From: Legionella taurinensis | GTDB taxonomy: Bacteria; Pseudomonadota; Gammaproteobacteria; Legionellales; Legionellaceae | Assembly: GCF_900452865.1 (NCBI RefSeq) | Contig: NZ_UGOZ01000001.1 | Span: 2,108,001-2,172,000, forward strand | DNA: 64,000 bases | Direction: 5' to 3' | Part shown: in pieces, positions 35,984 through 44,572 of the stretch | Numbering within the stretch: the stretch's first letter is position 1 | Layout of the letters: every line of letters begins with the position of its first letter | The notes under the pieces: generated by a model | What the model saw: only the letters and a program-made list of their open reading frames with translations | What the model was told of the DNA's origin: nothing | Database searches by the model: none | Made by a program: the position numbers and the translations under genes

Positions 35984-36589
35984 TTAAGCTGCTTTCTTAC
36001 TGCGTTCGCGCATTTGCTTAATGAGGTCCTGCATATTGGAATTCTGCAGTGCCTGAGCAAACTGGGAACGGAAACTCTGCAGCAGACTGACCCCCTCCAC
36101 ACTCAAATCATAAATCTTCCATTCGCCGTTTTTAACCACAAGGCTGTAAGTTAACGGAATATTTTTGCCATTGGATCGGACAATGAGGCTGTTTACCCGT
36201 AAAAACCGCCCTTCAAGCGACCCCCGCACAGGCAGAAATTTCACGGTTTCATCGGTGTATTCGGCCAAGGGGCTGGCATAGGTACGGATAACCAGTTGCG
36301 TAAATGCCTGGGAAAATTGCTGACGCTCGCTGGGGGTCGCTTTCATCCACGCCTGACGTCCCAGAACCGAGCGCGACATGCCGCTGACATCAACATTGGG
36401 CAGCAGTGATTGCTCCACGGCGCGGTAGATCACCTGCGGGTTGTTTTTTAAGGAGGCCTTGTTCTTTTCCAGGGTAGAAAGAATCTGATTCGCTGCGGTC
36501 TCCAGCATGGGAACAGGGTTGGAGGCCGCCCATAACAGAGAAGTCAGTGAACAAGCCATGAAAAAAAGAAGGGTTTTTATTTTTTGCAT
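35984..36589 (-). CDS. mlaC: MlaC, periplasmic phospholipid-binding shuttle
   Basis: A 201-residue protein with a signal peptide (MQKIKTLLFFMACSLTSLLW, cleaved after AA). The mature protein matches the Tgt2/MlaC family: VEQSLLPNVDVSGMSRSVLG, then ATPSERQQFSQAFTQLVIRT and VKNGEWKIYDLSVEGVSLLQ. MlaC carries phospholipids between the outer-membrane MlaA complex and MlaFEDB. It ends with a basic tail (MRERSKKAA). Confidence 0.96.
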   Translation of the reverse strand: MQKIKTLLFFMACSLTSLLWAASNPVPMLETAANQILSTLEKNKASLKNNPQVIYRAVEQSLLPNVDVSGMSRSVLGRQAWMKATPSERQQFSQAFTQLVIRTYASPLAEYTDETVKFLPVRGSLEGRFLRVNSLIVRSNGKNIPLTYSLVVKNGEWKIYDLSVEGVSLLQSFRSQFAQALQNSNMQDLIKQMRERSKKAA

Positions 36590-36597
36590 TCTCGATC

Positions 36598-37074
36598 CTA
36601 TTTCTTAATATTGAATAAGAGTTGCCCGATTAAATTCTCCAGGATGATGGCTTCCTGGGTTTTTGCAATCACATCCCCCTCACGGAGGTAGGGGTGTTTG
36701 CCCTCGCCTTCATCCTCAAAACCGGGAACAATGCTGATGTAGTTTGATCCCAGCAGTCCTTCCGTCAGGATGCGTGCCGACACATCCTCGTAGGGAATGG
36801 GTTTGTCGCTGCGAAGCAGCATGGTTACCTTGGCGTTGAGTTCCCCAGGCTGAAGTTCGATGCGCGTCACTTCGCCAATTCTAACCCCGGCAATGGTCAC
36901 CGGCGCCCGCACTTTCAAACCGCCGATGTCGGTAAAATCGGCCGTTACCTGGTAGCCTTTTGTGGATGAAAAGCTTGAAATACCGCTTACTTTCATCGCC
37001 ATGACAAAGAAAGCCAGTAAGCCCAACAGCATAAAGAGTCCGACACTGATATCAATGTACCGTTGCTTGCTCAT
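36598..37074 (-). CDS. mlaD: MlaD, MCE-domain subunit
   Basis: 158 residues: one N-terminal transmembrane anchor (VGLFMLLGLLAFFVMAMKVS) followed by a single MCE domain (residues about 37-115: YQVTADFTDIGGLKVRAPVT, GVRIGEVTRIEL). MlaD forms a hexameric lipid-conducting ring on MlaE in the periplasm. Length is slightly below the E. coli protein (183) because the C-terminal helix is shorter. Three bases separate it from mlaE. Confidence 0.96.
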   Translation of the reverse strand: MSKQRYIDISVGLFMLLGLLAFFVMAMKVSGISSFSSTKGYQVTADFTDIGGLKVRAPVTIAGVRIGEVTRIELQPGELNAKVTMLLRSDKPIPYEDVSARILTEGLLGSNYISIVPGFEDEGEGKHPYLREGDVIAKTQEAIILENLIGQLLFNIKK

Positions 37075-37077
37075 GAT

Positions 37078-37860
37078 TCACCAACCTCCAATCATCATTG
37101 CTGTCAATAAAAAATCAAGCCCCAACACCGCCAATGATGAATACACAACTGTTCGGGTCGTTGCCTGACTGATACCTTCGGCAGTAGGAATACAACTGAA
37201 TCCCTGAAACACAGCTATCCACACTACAACAAAAGCGAAAACCATACTTTTAATTATTCCGCTGACCACGTCGATACGGAAGTTAACCGAAGCCTGCATG
37301 TTGGACCAAAAGCTTCCTGCATCCACGCCCAACCACTCCACACCGATGAAATACCCGCCATAAACCGCCACGGCTGAAAAAATCAGGGCCAACAACGGCA
37401 GGGAAATCAACCCGGCTAAAAAACGGGGGTAAATGACACGGCCTAAAGGATCCACCCCCATCATGTCCATACTGGCCAATTGCTCGGTGGCCTTCATGAG
37501 GCCAATTTCTGCCGTCAGGGCAGAGCCGGCACGGCCGGCAAACAGCAAGGCACTGATCACCGGACCCAGTTCACGTGCAATGCTTAAGGCCAGCAACTGC
37601 CCCAGTTGGCTGGCTGCGCCAAATTTCTGCAGCGTATTATACCCCTGCAAACCCACCACCATGCCGATAAACAGTGCGGATACTACAATAATTAAAAAAG
37701 AAAGGAAGCCCACGGAATACAATTGCACACGCAAAGCCGGCCATAACCGCGGCAAATCAGGCTTGCGGGCAAAAATCCCCAGTAAGAAAAGGCCGGAATT
37801 GCCTACAGTCTGCAATGTATTCAAACCACGCTCGCCGAAGCGTGCAATTCTGTCAAGCAT
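37078..37860 (-). CDS. mlaE: MlaE, permease subunit
   Basis: A 260-residue membrane protein of the MlaE/YrbE family with about five transmembrane segments. Signature regions: [60 protein letters not shown] and [17 protein letters not shown]. It forms the dimeric inner-membrane channel of the phospholipid transporter. It overlaps mlaF by eight bases. Confidence 0.97.
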   Translation of the reverse strand: MLDRIARFGERGLNTLQTVGNSGLFLLGIFARKPDLPRLWPALRVQLYSVGFLSFLIIVVSALFIGMVVGLQGYNTLQKFGAASQLGQLLALSIARELGPVISALLFAGRAGSALTAEIGLMKATEQLASMDMMGVDPLGRVIYPRFLAGLISLPLLALIFSAVAVYGGYFIGVEWLGVDAGSFWSNMQASVNFRIDVVSGIIKSMVFAFVVVWIAVFQGFSCIPTAEGISQATTRTVVYSSLAVLGLDFLLTAMMIGGW

Positions 37861-38650
37861 CTAACAACTCCTCAGTATAGGGTTTTGCAGGGTAATGGAA
37901 CGGCACCACGCCGTCAGCCTCTCCATGCATAAACTGCTTAATCTGCGGCTCTGTCGATTGTTTTAAGGCAAGCGGCGTGCCATGACCGATCAGGCGGCCG
38001 CCGGCAATGAGGTAAGCGTAGTCTGCGATTGAGCAGGTTTCTTCCACGTCGTGGGAGACGATAATGGTTGTCGTGCCCAGCAACTGGTTCAGGCGCTTGA
38101 TCAACCGCACTAGAACCCCCATGGAAATGGGATCCTGACCGGTGAATGGTTCGTCATACATCATCAATTGCGGATCAAGGGCAATGGTTCTGGCCAGCGC
38201 CACCCGCCTGACCATGCCGCCGGACAGTTCGGCCGGCATTAATTCAGCCGCTCCGCGCAAGCCCACGGCTTCCAGTTTCATTAACACCACATCACGCAGC
38301 ATGGTTTCATTCAGATTGGTGTGCTCGCGCAGGGGAAACGCCACGTTTTCAAAGACATTTAAATGGGTAAACAAGGCACTGCTCTGGAATAACAAACCCA
38401 TTTTTCGCCGTGCGGCAAAAAGGGCTGTGCGTGACAACTGATGAATATTCTGGCCGTCAACGCGAATTTCGCCGCTGTCTGGGGCAAGCTGTGCCCCGAT
38501 CAAACGCAGGAGCGTCGTCTTGCCGCTGCCACTGGGCCCCATAATGGCCGTGATTTTCCCGCGCTCGACAGTCATATCAACCTTATTAAAAATGCACTTG
38601 TCGCCGCGCATAAAAGTCAATTGGCTGATTTGCACCAGATTATCTAGCAT
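37853..38650 (-). CDS. mlaF: MlaF, ATPase subunit
   Basis: A 265-residue ABC ATPase powering MlaFEDB. Walker [10 protein letters not shown] (38-46), Q-loop LLFQSSALF, signature [20 protein letters not shown] (SGG), Walker [14 protein letters not shown], switch His in IVSHDV. The C-terminal extension ([15 protein letters not shown]) is the MlaF-type dimer-swap tail. First gene of the mlaFEDCB-ibaG-murA-NIF3 run, divergent from kdsD; the 244-base interval contains an A/T-rich TATAAT-like element around 38680 without a clear -35. Confidence 0.97.
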   Translation of the reverse strand: MLDNLVQISQLTFMRGDKCIFNKVDMTVERGKITAIMGPSGSGKTTLLRLIGAQLAPDSGEIRVDGQNIHQLSRTALFAARRKMGLLFQSSALFTHLNVFENVAFPLREHTNLNETMLRDVVLMKLEAVGLRGAAELMPAELSGGMVRRVALARTIALDPQLMMYDEPFTGQDPISMGVLVRLIKRLNQLLGTTTIIVSHDVEETCSIADYAYLIAGGRLIGHGTPLALKQSTEPQIKQFMHGEADGVVPFHYPAKPYTEELLDA

Positions 38651-38894
38651 GATGGTTCCGATTTGGGTGAATGGGTAATTATATACTGGAAGGATACAAT
38701 TTTGCGAATTTTAAACCAGTCTTTTCCCGCAGGCATTCTTTTATCAATAGAATGAACGAATTATCCAGGCCCCTCTCTCCGCATCGTTCTCCGCGCGCCG
38801 GTGTCTGGCAGTATTGCGCTTATTCCTGTCGCGCATGCAAAGAAAAATCGTTTCTGTTACAATAGCCGCCAGCTTAACAAACATTCATCCTCTA

Positions 38895-39857
38895 ATGAAT
38901 TTTTGCCAATTGGGTCTTGCCGTCATTGAAACCGAAGCGAGAGCCGTTTTTGACCTGACGCAACGCATAGACGAGCGCTTTGAAAAAGCCTGCGAAATCT
39001 TACTTGCCTGCAAAGGCCGCGTGGTTGTCACCGGTATGGGAAAATCCGGTCATATCGCTAATAAAATTGCCGCCACCCTGGCCAGCACCGGCACGCCTGC
39101 CTTTTTCATGCACCCCGGCGAAGCCTGCCATGGCGATTTGGGCATGATTACCCGGCAGGATGTGGTCTTAGCCATTTCCAATTCCGGCAATACCAGTGAA
39201 ATCGTGGTTCTCCTGCCCCTCTTGAAACGTCTGGAGATCCCGTTGATTGCCTTAACCGGCAACAGCCAGTCGACACTGGCTAAAACCGCCGATGTGAATC
39301 TGGACATCAGCATTGAGCAGGAAGCCTGCCCGCTTGGCCTTGCGCCAACCACCAGCACCACCGTGTCGCTGGTCATGGGGGATGCCCTGGCCATTGCCCT
39401 GTTGCAGGCCAAAGGCTTCAGCGCTGAAGATTTTGCCCTTTCGCACCCCGGTGGTGCATTGGGTCGGCGCCTGCTGCTTAAAATTGACGAACTCTGCCAC
39501 CGCGGCGAGGAATTGCCGCTGGTCAGCGAACGCGCCACCATCAGCGAAGCGCTGATTGAAGTCACCGCCAAAAAATTGGGCATGACCTGCGTGGTGGATA
39601 GCCATGGCCGTTTAACCGGTGTTTATACCGACGGGGACATCCGACGCACCCTCACCAAGCATTTCGACATCAATACCACGCCGCTGGCGGAGGTCATGAG
39701 TCGGCAATGCAAAACCATCAAGGCCGGTACACTGGCAGCCGAGGCCCTGGCCATTATGCAAAAATACACCATCACCTCCCTGGTGGTTATTGATGAGGAA
39801 CAACGACCCACTGCCGTCATCCATCTTCATGACCTGCTGCGCGCAGGTGTTTTTTAA
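38895..39857 (+). CDS. kdsD: Arabinose-5-phosphate isomerase (Kdo synthesis)
   Basis: KdsD converts ribulose 5-phosphate to arabinose 5-phosphate, the first step of Kdo synthesis for LPS. The protein is 320 residues: an N-terminal SIS domain (GRVVVTGMGKSGHIANKIAA; MHPGEACHGDLGMI; AISNSGNTSEIV) and two CBS domains (from about 195, ending TITSLVVIDEEQRPTAVIHL). ATG 38895 is chosen because MNFCQLGLAVIETEARAV then aligns with the start of E. coli KdsD; a longer frame from 38814 exists but its extension has no counterpart. Shine-Dalgarno is poor at either start. kdsC follows ten bases later. Confidence 0.95.
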   Translation: MNFCQLGLAVIETEARAVFDLTQRIDERFEKACEILLACKGRVVVTGMGKSGHIANKIAATLASTGTPAFFMHPGEACHGDLGMITRQDVVLAISNSGNTSEIVVLLPLLKRLEIPLIALTGNSQSTLAKTADVNLDISIEQEACPLGLAPTTSTTVSLVMGDALAIALLQAKGFSAEDFALSHPGGALGRRLLLKIDELCHRGEELPLVSERATISEALIEVTAKKLGMTCVVDSHGRLTGVYTDGDIRRTLTKHFDINTTPLAEVMSRQCKTIKAGTLAAEALAIMQKYTITSLVVIDEEQRPTAVIHLHDLLRAGVF

Positions 39858-39867
39858 GGCGAACGAC

Positions 39868-40395
39868 ATGAACAACCTGATTGAAAAAGCAAAAAAAATT
39901 CGATGCCTCATCTGTGATGTCGATGGGGTTTTAACCGACGGTCTGCTGTACCTTGATAACCATGGCAATGAATTAAAGGCATTTCATGTCCAGGACGGCA
40001 TGGGGCTCAAACTGTTAATGGCCGCCGGCATTGAAGTCGCCGTCATTACCACGGCCCGCAATGCCGTGATTGATCATCGCATGCAGCAATTAGGCATCAC
40101 CCACTATTTTAAAGGCCAGGTCGACAAGCGCAGCGCTTTTGAGCAACTGCGGGAACGTCTGGGCTTTACTCTCGATGAAATCGCCTACATCGGCGATGAT
40201 CTGCCTGATTTACCGATTATTCAACGCGTCGGCATGGGCATTGCCGTGGCCAATGCGGTCAGGCAGGTCAAGGAATTTGCCGCCTGGGTAACCGATCAGC
40301 ATGGCGGCCGCGGTGCGGTGCGCGAAGTCTGCGATTTGTTACTCAGCGCCCAGCAGAAACAGGATGCCGCTTTAGCGGGGTATTTCGCCTCATGA
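39868..40395 (+). CDS. kdsC: 3-deoxy-D-manno-octulosonate 8-phosphate phosphatase
   Basis: A 175-residue HAD-family phosphatase releasing phosphate from Kdo-8-P. Motif I CDVDGVLTDG near the N-terminus (nucleophile and acid/base Asp), motif II VITTARNAV, motif III QVDKR, motif IV YIGDDLPDLPI. Compact length without a cap domain is typical for the KdsC tetramer. The start at 39868 has AAGGCGA upstream; a longer frame overlapping kdsD is rejected. Its stop overlaps lptC by four bases. Confidence 0.97.
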   Translation: MNNLIEKAKKIRCLICDVDGVLTDGLLYLDNHGNELKAFHVQDGMGLKLLMAAGIEVAVITTARNAVIDHRMQQLGITHYFKGQVDKRSAFEQLRERLGFTLDEIAYIGDDLPDLPIIQRVGMGIAVANAVRQVKEFAAWVTDQHGGRGAVREVCDLLLSAQQKQDAALAGYFAS

Positions 40396-40967
40396 ACGCG
40401 GCCAAGCAGGCAGTCTGGCTCTTTTGCGCCTTAGTGACCCTGGCCTTCTCAGGCTACTATTTTGCCACTTCCTCCGATTCGGCCATTCGCCTGGATAAAC
40501 GCACCCTGTCCATAACCGCGGATACCGTCATTACAGGCCTCACTGTCATGCAGTTTGATGAGAAGGGTAAGCTCGCCAATTACATCGAGACACCGGAATT
40601 GCGGCACATTCCCAGGCAGGATACCCACCTGCTTAAATTGCCTCGTATTGTCATCGCGCAGGATGATCAACCCGACTGGGAAATCCGCGCCAACTCGGCC
40701 CGGGCAATTCACCGCGGTGAAGAAATTACCTTCCTGAAGCAGGTGGTTGTCCATCAGGGAGGCGATGCGCATACCGAAGAAAGCACCCTGAAAACAGACG
40801 AATTAACCTATTTCCCCCAACAGAAACTTGCAACCTCCGCCCTCGATGTCATCTTTGAACGCCCGGGAAGCATTGTCCATTCGCAGGGCATGAAAGCTTA
40901 CCTTGAGCAAAAGCATGTTCAATTGTTGAGCGGAGCGCGCGCTACTTATGAGCCTCGTGATGCGTAA
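40392..40967 (+). CDS. lptC: LptC, LPS export bridge protein
   Basis: A 191-residue bitopic protein: one N-terminal transmembrane segment (AVWLFCALVTLAFSGYYFAT) and a periplasmic beta-jellyroll (DTVITGLTVMQFDEKGKLAN, ETPELRHIPRQDTHLLKLP). LptC receives LPS from LptBFG and passes it to LptA. It starts within the kdsC stop (ATGA) and overlaps lptA by twenty bases. Confidence 0.94.
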   Translation: MNAAKQAVWLFCALVTLAFSGYYFATSSDSAIRLDKRTLSITADTVITGLTVMQFDEKGKLANYIETPELRHIPRQDTHLLKLPRIVIAQDDQPDWEIRANSARAIHRGEEITFLKQVVVHQGGDAHTEESTLKTDELTYFPQQKLATSALDVIFERPGSIVHSQGMKAYLEQKHVQLLSGARATYEPRDA

Positions 40968-41490
40968 ATTCATTTCATTCCTTGCCTTTGGTGTATCCCT
41001 GCTGGCCTGGCAAACGCTGTCAGCCATGCCGGATGATCGCGAAAAAGTCATGGAGTTGTCAGCGGATGCCGCCGATTTAAGTCAGCAAACCCACCGCGGC
41101 GTCTACGAGGGCCATGTTGAACTGGATCAGGGAACCACCCATCTGCGCGCCGCCCGTGCTGTCACCGAAGGCAATCAGCACAACAAACTGGTCGTTGCCA
41201 TCGCCGAAGGCGACAAAGACAATCAGGCCCATTATTGGACACAAACGGCCGTGGACAAACCCCTGCTGCATGCTTATGCCGACACTATCCGCTATTATCC
41301 GGACAAGCATCTGATTGAACTGATAGGCAATGCCCGAGTGGAACAGGGCGACAATTCCTTCTCGGCGCCGAAAATCAGTTATGATACCGTGAAGCAGCAT
41401 GTATTATCGCAAAGCGACGGTAAATCGCGTACCTTAATTGTTATTCATCCTGAGAAAAAGGATGTCAAAAAAGTTGAGACGACGGCATGA
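40948..41490 (+). CDS. lptA: LptA, periplasmic LPS transport protein
   Basis: 180 residues with a signal peptide ([20 protein letters not shown], cleaved after SA). The mature OstA-like jellyroll shows [37 protein letters not shown] and [20 protein letters not shown]. LptA forms the periplasmic bridge carrying LPS to LptD. ATG 40948 and ATG 40960 are both possible starts; the second begins directly at MRKF. The lptB start overlaps the stop (ATGA). Confidence 0.95.
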   Translation: MSLVMRKFISFLAFGVSLLAWQTLSAMPDDREKVMELSADAADLSQQTHRGVYEGHVELDQGTTHLRAARAVTEGNQHNKLVVAIAEGDKDNQAHYWTQTAVDKPLLHAYADTIRYYPDKHLIELIGNARVEQGDNSFSAPKISYDTVKQHVLSQSDGKSRTLIVIHPEKKDVKKVETTA

Positions 41491-42212
41491 CTTCCCTTCG
41501 GGCTGAGCATTTAAAAAAATCATTCAAAAATCGCGCCGTGGTCAATGGCGTAAGCCTGTCGATTAATCGCGGCGAATGCGTGGGCCTCCTCGGCCCCAAT
41601 GGCGCGGGTAAAACCACCTGCTTCTACATGATCGTCGGATTGCAGTCCTGCGACGAAGGCCGGATTATTCTTGATAATCAGGATGTCACCCGGGCGCCCA
41701 TGCACCTGCGTGCCCGCATGGGCATTGGTTATCTCCCCCAGGAAGCCTCCGTGTTTCGCAAAATGACGGTGAATGACAACATTTATTCCATCCTGCAATT
41801 GCGCACCGATCTGGATGAGCCGGCACGTCAGGAAAAACTCAACCAGCTTTTAGAAGAATTCCACATCACCCATTTGCGAAAAAACCTGGGGATGAGCCTG
41901 TCGGGCGGTGAACGCCGCCGTGTGGAAATAGCACGCGCTTTAGCGATCGAGCCCAGGTTCATCCTGCTTGATGAACCCTTTGCAGGCGTTGACCCCATTT
42001 CCGTACTGGACATTAAAAAAATCATTTCGCACCTTTGCGATAAAAACATTGGCGTTTTAATTACCGATCACAATGTGCGTGAAACCTTAGACATCTGCAG
42101 CCGGGCCTATATCGTCAGCCAGGGACAATTGCTGTGTGAAGGAACGCCAGACGCCATTCTCGCCAATCAACAAGTTCGCGCAGTTTATCTGGGCGATGAG
42201 TTTACCTTGTAA
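41487..42212 (+). CDS. lptB: LptB, ATPase of the LPS exporter
   Basis: A 241-residue ABC ATPase. Walker A GPNGAGKT (36-43), Q-loop [15 protein letters not shown] (the typical LptB form), signature [16 protein letters not shown], Walker [17 protein letters not shown], switch His in [13 protein letters not shown]. It energises LptFG to extract LPS from the inner membrane; lptF/lptG are elsewhere. trpG begins two bases after its stop, so the LPS genes run straight into tryptophan genes. Confidence 0.98.
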   Translation: MTSLRAEHLKKSFKNRAVVNGVSLSINRGECVGLLGPNGAGKTTCFYMIVGLQSCDEGRIILDNQDVTRAPMHLRARMGIGYLPQEASVFRKMTVNDNIYSILQLRTDLDEPARQEKLNQLLEEFHITHLRKNLGMSLSGGERRRVEIARALAIEPRFILLDEPFAGVDPISVLDIKKIISHLCDKNIGVLITDHNVRETLDICSRAYIVSQGQLLCEGTPDAILANQQVRAVYLGDEFTL

Positions 42213-42214
42213 TC

Positions 42215-42784
42215 ATGCTGTTAATTATTGATAACTACGATTCGTTTACCTACAACCTGGTTCATTATTTTCAATCCCTTGGCGCTGAGGTTCATGTGGC
42301 AGCCCATGACAGGATTGACTTAAGCGGGATAGAGCGGCTTGCTCCCAGCCACTTGGTCATTTCACCCGGGCCTAAAAGCCCAGCGGAGGCTGGCATTTCG
42401 GTGGCGGCCATCCAGCGCTTTTATCAACAGATACCGATTCTGGGCATTTGCCTGGGGCATCAATGCCTGGCGTATGCTTTCGGCGGTCAAATCCGTCGGG
42501 CTCGCGAGATTGTGCACGGCAAGACGTCTCCCATTGTGCATCACAAACACGGGCTGTTTAAAGGATTACCCAATCCCTTTCAAGCCACCCGTTACCATTC
42601 CCTTGCTGTCGATTGCGCGACCCTGCCCACGTGCTTTGCCATTGATGCCTGGGCCGATGACACCATTATGGCAATCTCCCATCGTCAATACCCGTTATTT
42701 GGTCTACAATTCCACCCGGAAGCGATTTTAAGCGAACACGGGTTAACTTTATTGAGTCATTTTCTTAATCATGAACACCAATAA
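42215..42784 (+). CDS. trpG: Anthranilate/aminodeoxychorismate synthase glutaminase subunit
   Basis: A 189-residue class I glutamine amidotransferase providing ammonia for anthranilate (TrpE) or aminodeoxychorismate (PabB) synthesis. IIDNYDSFTYNLVHYF opens the protein; the catalytic triad is Cys79 (GICLGHQ), His167 and Glu169 (FHPEA). HSLAVD and the VHGKTSPI oxyanion region are conserved. Adjacency to trpD-trpC supports trpG, but many bacteria use one such subunit for both pathways (pabA). trpE is not in the window. It overlaps trpD by fourteen bases. Confidence 0.93.
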   Translation: MLLIIDNYDSFTYNLVHYFQSLGAEVHVAAHDRIDLSGIERLAPSHLVISPGPKSPAEAGISVAAIQRFYQQIPILGICLGHQCLAYAFGGQIRRAREIVHGKTSPIVHHKHGLFKGLPNPFQATRYHSLAVDCATLPTCFAIDAWADDTIMAISHRQYPLFGLQFHPEAILSEHGLTLLSHFLNHEHQ

Positions 42785-43796
42785 ACTCTTTGAGCAGCTC
42801 ATTGAAGGCCAGCACTTAACCGCTGAAGCGATGCAGGCCATCATGAAAGCCTGCATGCAGGGCGAGCTTCAGGACGGGCAAATTGCCGCTTTCCTCGCCT
42901 TGATGCGCATGAAAGGCGAAACCGTTGAGGAATTGACCGCCGCGGCGCAGGTGATGATGGCGTTTGCGCATTGCATCGATTTAGGCGATGGGCTGATTGA
43001 CATCGTCGGGACGGGCGGAGACGGCAAAAACACCTTTAATGTCTCGACCTTAAGCAGCATTGTGGCCGCGGCTTCCGGCGCCAGAGTAGCCAAACACGGC
43101 AACCGTTCCGTTTCAAGTTCAAGCGGCAGTTCCGATCTCCTGATGCAGGCCGGCTTCAAGCTGACTCTAACGGATGAGGAATTAAAAACCTGCATGCAAA
43201 AGCAAGGGGTTTGTTTCCTTTTCGCGCCTTATTTTCATAAAGCCTTGCAGAATGTCCGCAATGCAAGGCAGCAATTGGGTATTCGAAGCTTCTTTAATCT
43301 CTTGGGACCGCTGGTAAATCCTGCCCGGGTTAAACGACAGGTGGTGGGCGTGTACGCCGAACGCCTGCTTCGACCCATTGCAGAGGTACTGGCCAATTTG
43401 GGCAGTGAACGCGCACTGGTGATTCATTCCCGGGACGGACTGGATGAATTGAGCATTAACGCCGTGGCCGACGTGGTTGAATACGCCAACGGTGAATTTA
43501 AACACTGGACGCTTGATCCTGCCGATTATGGGTTATATCACCCCTCGCTGCAGGGGATTTTAGTTAACTCGCCGGCAGAAAGCCTGCAGTTGATTGAACA
43601 GGTCCTCGCCGGCGAAAAGGGCCCGGCACGCGACATTACCCTTTTAAACACCGCCGCAGCCCTCTATTGCACTGATCTCGCCGTGGACATCCATGAAGGC
43701 ATTTCCTTAGCGGCAAAGGCCATTGATTCAGGCATTGCCAAAGCGCATTTTTATCAACTCAGGGATTTAACCCAGCAATCCGGTCTTAACACATGA
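42771..43796 (+). CDS. trpD: Anthranilate phosphoribosyltransferase
   Basis: 341 residues, standard length. TrpD joins anthranilate and PRPP. Motifs: [16 protein letters not shown] (PRPP-binding glycine loop, residues 78-93), [28 protein letters not shown], and [16 protein letters not shown]. It overlaps trpC by four bases. Confidence 0.97.
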   Translation: MNTNKLFEQLIEGQHLTAEAMQAIMKACMQGELQDGQIAAFLALMRMKGETVEELTAAAQVMMAFAHCIDLGDGLIDIVGTGGDGKNTFNVSTLSSIVAAASGARVAKHGNRSVSSSSGSSDLLMQAGFKLTLTDEELKTCMQKQGVCFLFAPYFHKALQNVRNARQQLGIRSFFNLLGPLVNPARVKRQVVGVYAERLLRPIAEVLANLGSERALVIHSRDGLDELSINAVADVVEYANGEFKHWTLDPADYGLYHPSLQGILVNSPAESLQLIEQVLAGEKGPARDITLLNTAAALYCTDLAVDIHEGISLAAKAIDSGIAKAHFYQLRDLTQQSGLNT

Positions 43797-44572
43797 ACAG
43801 CATTTTAGCCAAAATAGCCGAACAAAAGCGCCAGGATGTGGCACTGGCCAAACAACAACGCTCCTTATCCAGTCTGCAAACGACCGACCTGCCGCCGGTG
43901 CGTGATTTTGTGCAGGCACTTAAGGTAAACAACCCGGCCATCATAGCCGAAATTAAAAAAGCGTCCCCCAGCAAGGGTTTAATCCGAGCGGATTTTGATG
44001 TGGCCGCCATTGCACAAATTTATGAAGCGTATGGCGCAGCCTGTCTTTCGGTGCTGACGGACAAACCCTTTTTTCAAGGTGATGCGGTCAATGTGCACAT
44101 CGCACGCACTCATTCGTCCCTGCCCGTGTTGCGTAAAGAATTCATCATCGACAGTTACCAGGTTTTTGAAAGCCGGGCCTTGGGCGCGGATTGCATTTTA
44201 TTGATAGTGGCCCTGCTTGATGACATTCAATTGCGGGATTATTGTCAAATCGCACAGGAATTGGGCATGGCGGTGCTGGTGGAAAGCCATACCCGCGAAG
44301 AACTCGAACGCGCCCTGCGGCTGCCCACCCCCCTGATGGGGATCAATAACCGCAGCCTGCATACCTTCAAAACCGACATCCACACCAGTATTGATTTAAA
44401 AGACCTCCTGCCTTCAGACAAATGCCTGATTACCGAAAGCGGCATTAACAGCCGTGCTGATATTGAGCTCATGCAGCGCCATGGCATTAACACCTTTTTA
44501 ATTGGCGAGAGCCTGATGCGCATGCCAGACATTGGCGCCAAACTGGATGAATTAATGGGGAAGAACGGTTAA
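43793..44572 (+). CDS. trpC: Indole-3-glycerol phosphate synthase
   Basis: A 259-residue monofunctional (beta/alpha)8 enzyme making indole-3-glycerol phosphate. Motifs: [18 protein letters not shown] (catalytic Lys, residues 52-69), [62 protein letters not shown] and FLIGESLM. No TrpF domain is fused. Its 3' end overlaps the convergent GGDEF/EAL gene by 21 bases, so there is no room for a terminator. Confidence 0.97.
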   Translation: MNSILAKIAEQKRQDVALAKQQRSLSSLQTTDLPPVRDFVQALKVNNPAIIAEIKKASPSKGLIRADFDVAAIAQIYEAYGAACLSVLTDKPFFQGDAVNVHIARTHSSLPVLRKEFIIDSYQVFESRALGADCILLIVALLDDIQLRDYCQIAQELGMAVLVESHTREELERALRLPTPLMGINNRSLHTFKTDIHTSIDLKDLLPSDKCLITESGINSRADIELMQRHGINTFLIGESLMRMPDIGAKLDELMGKNG

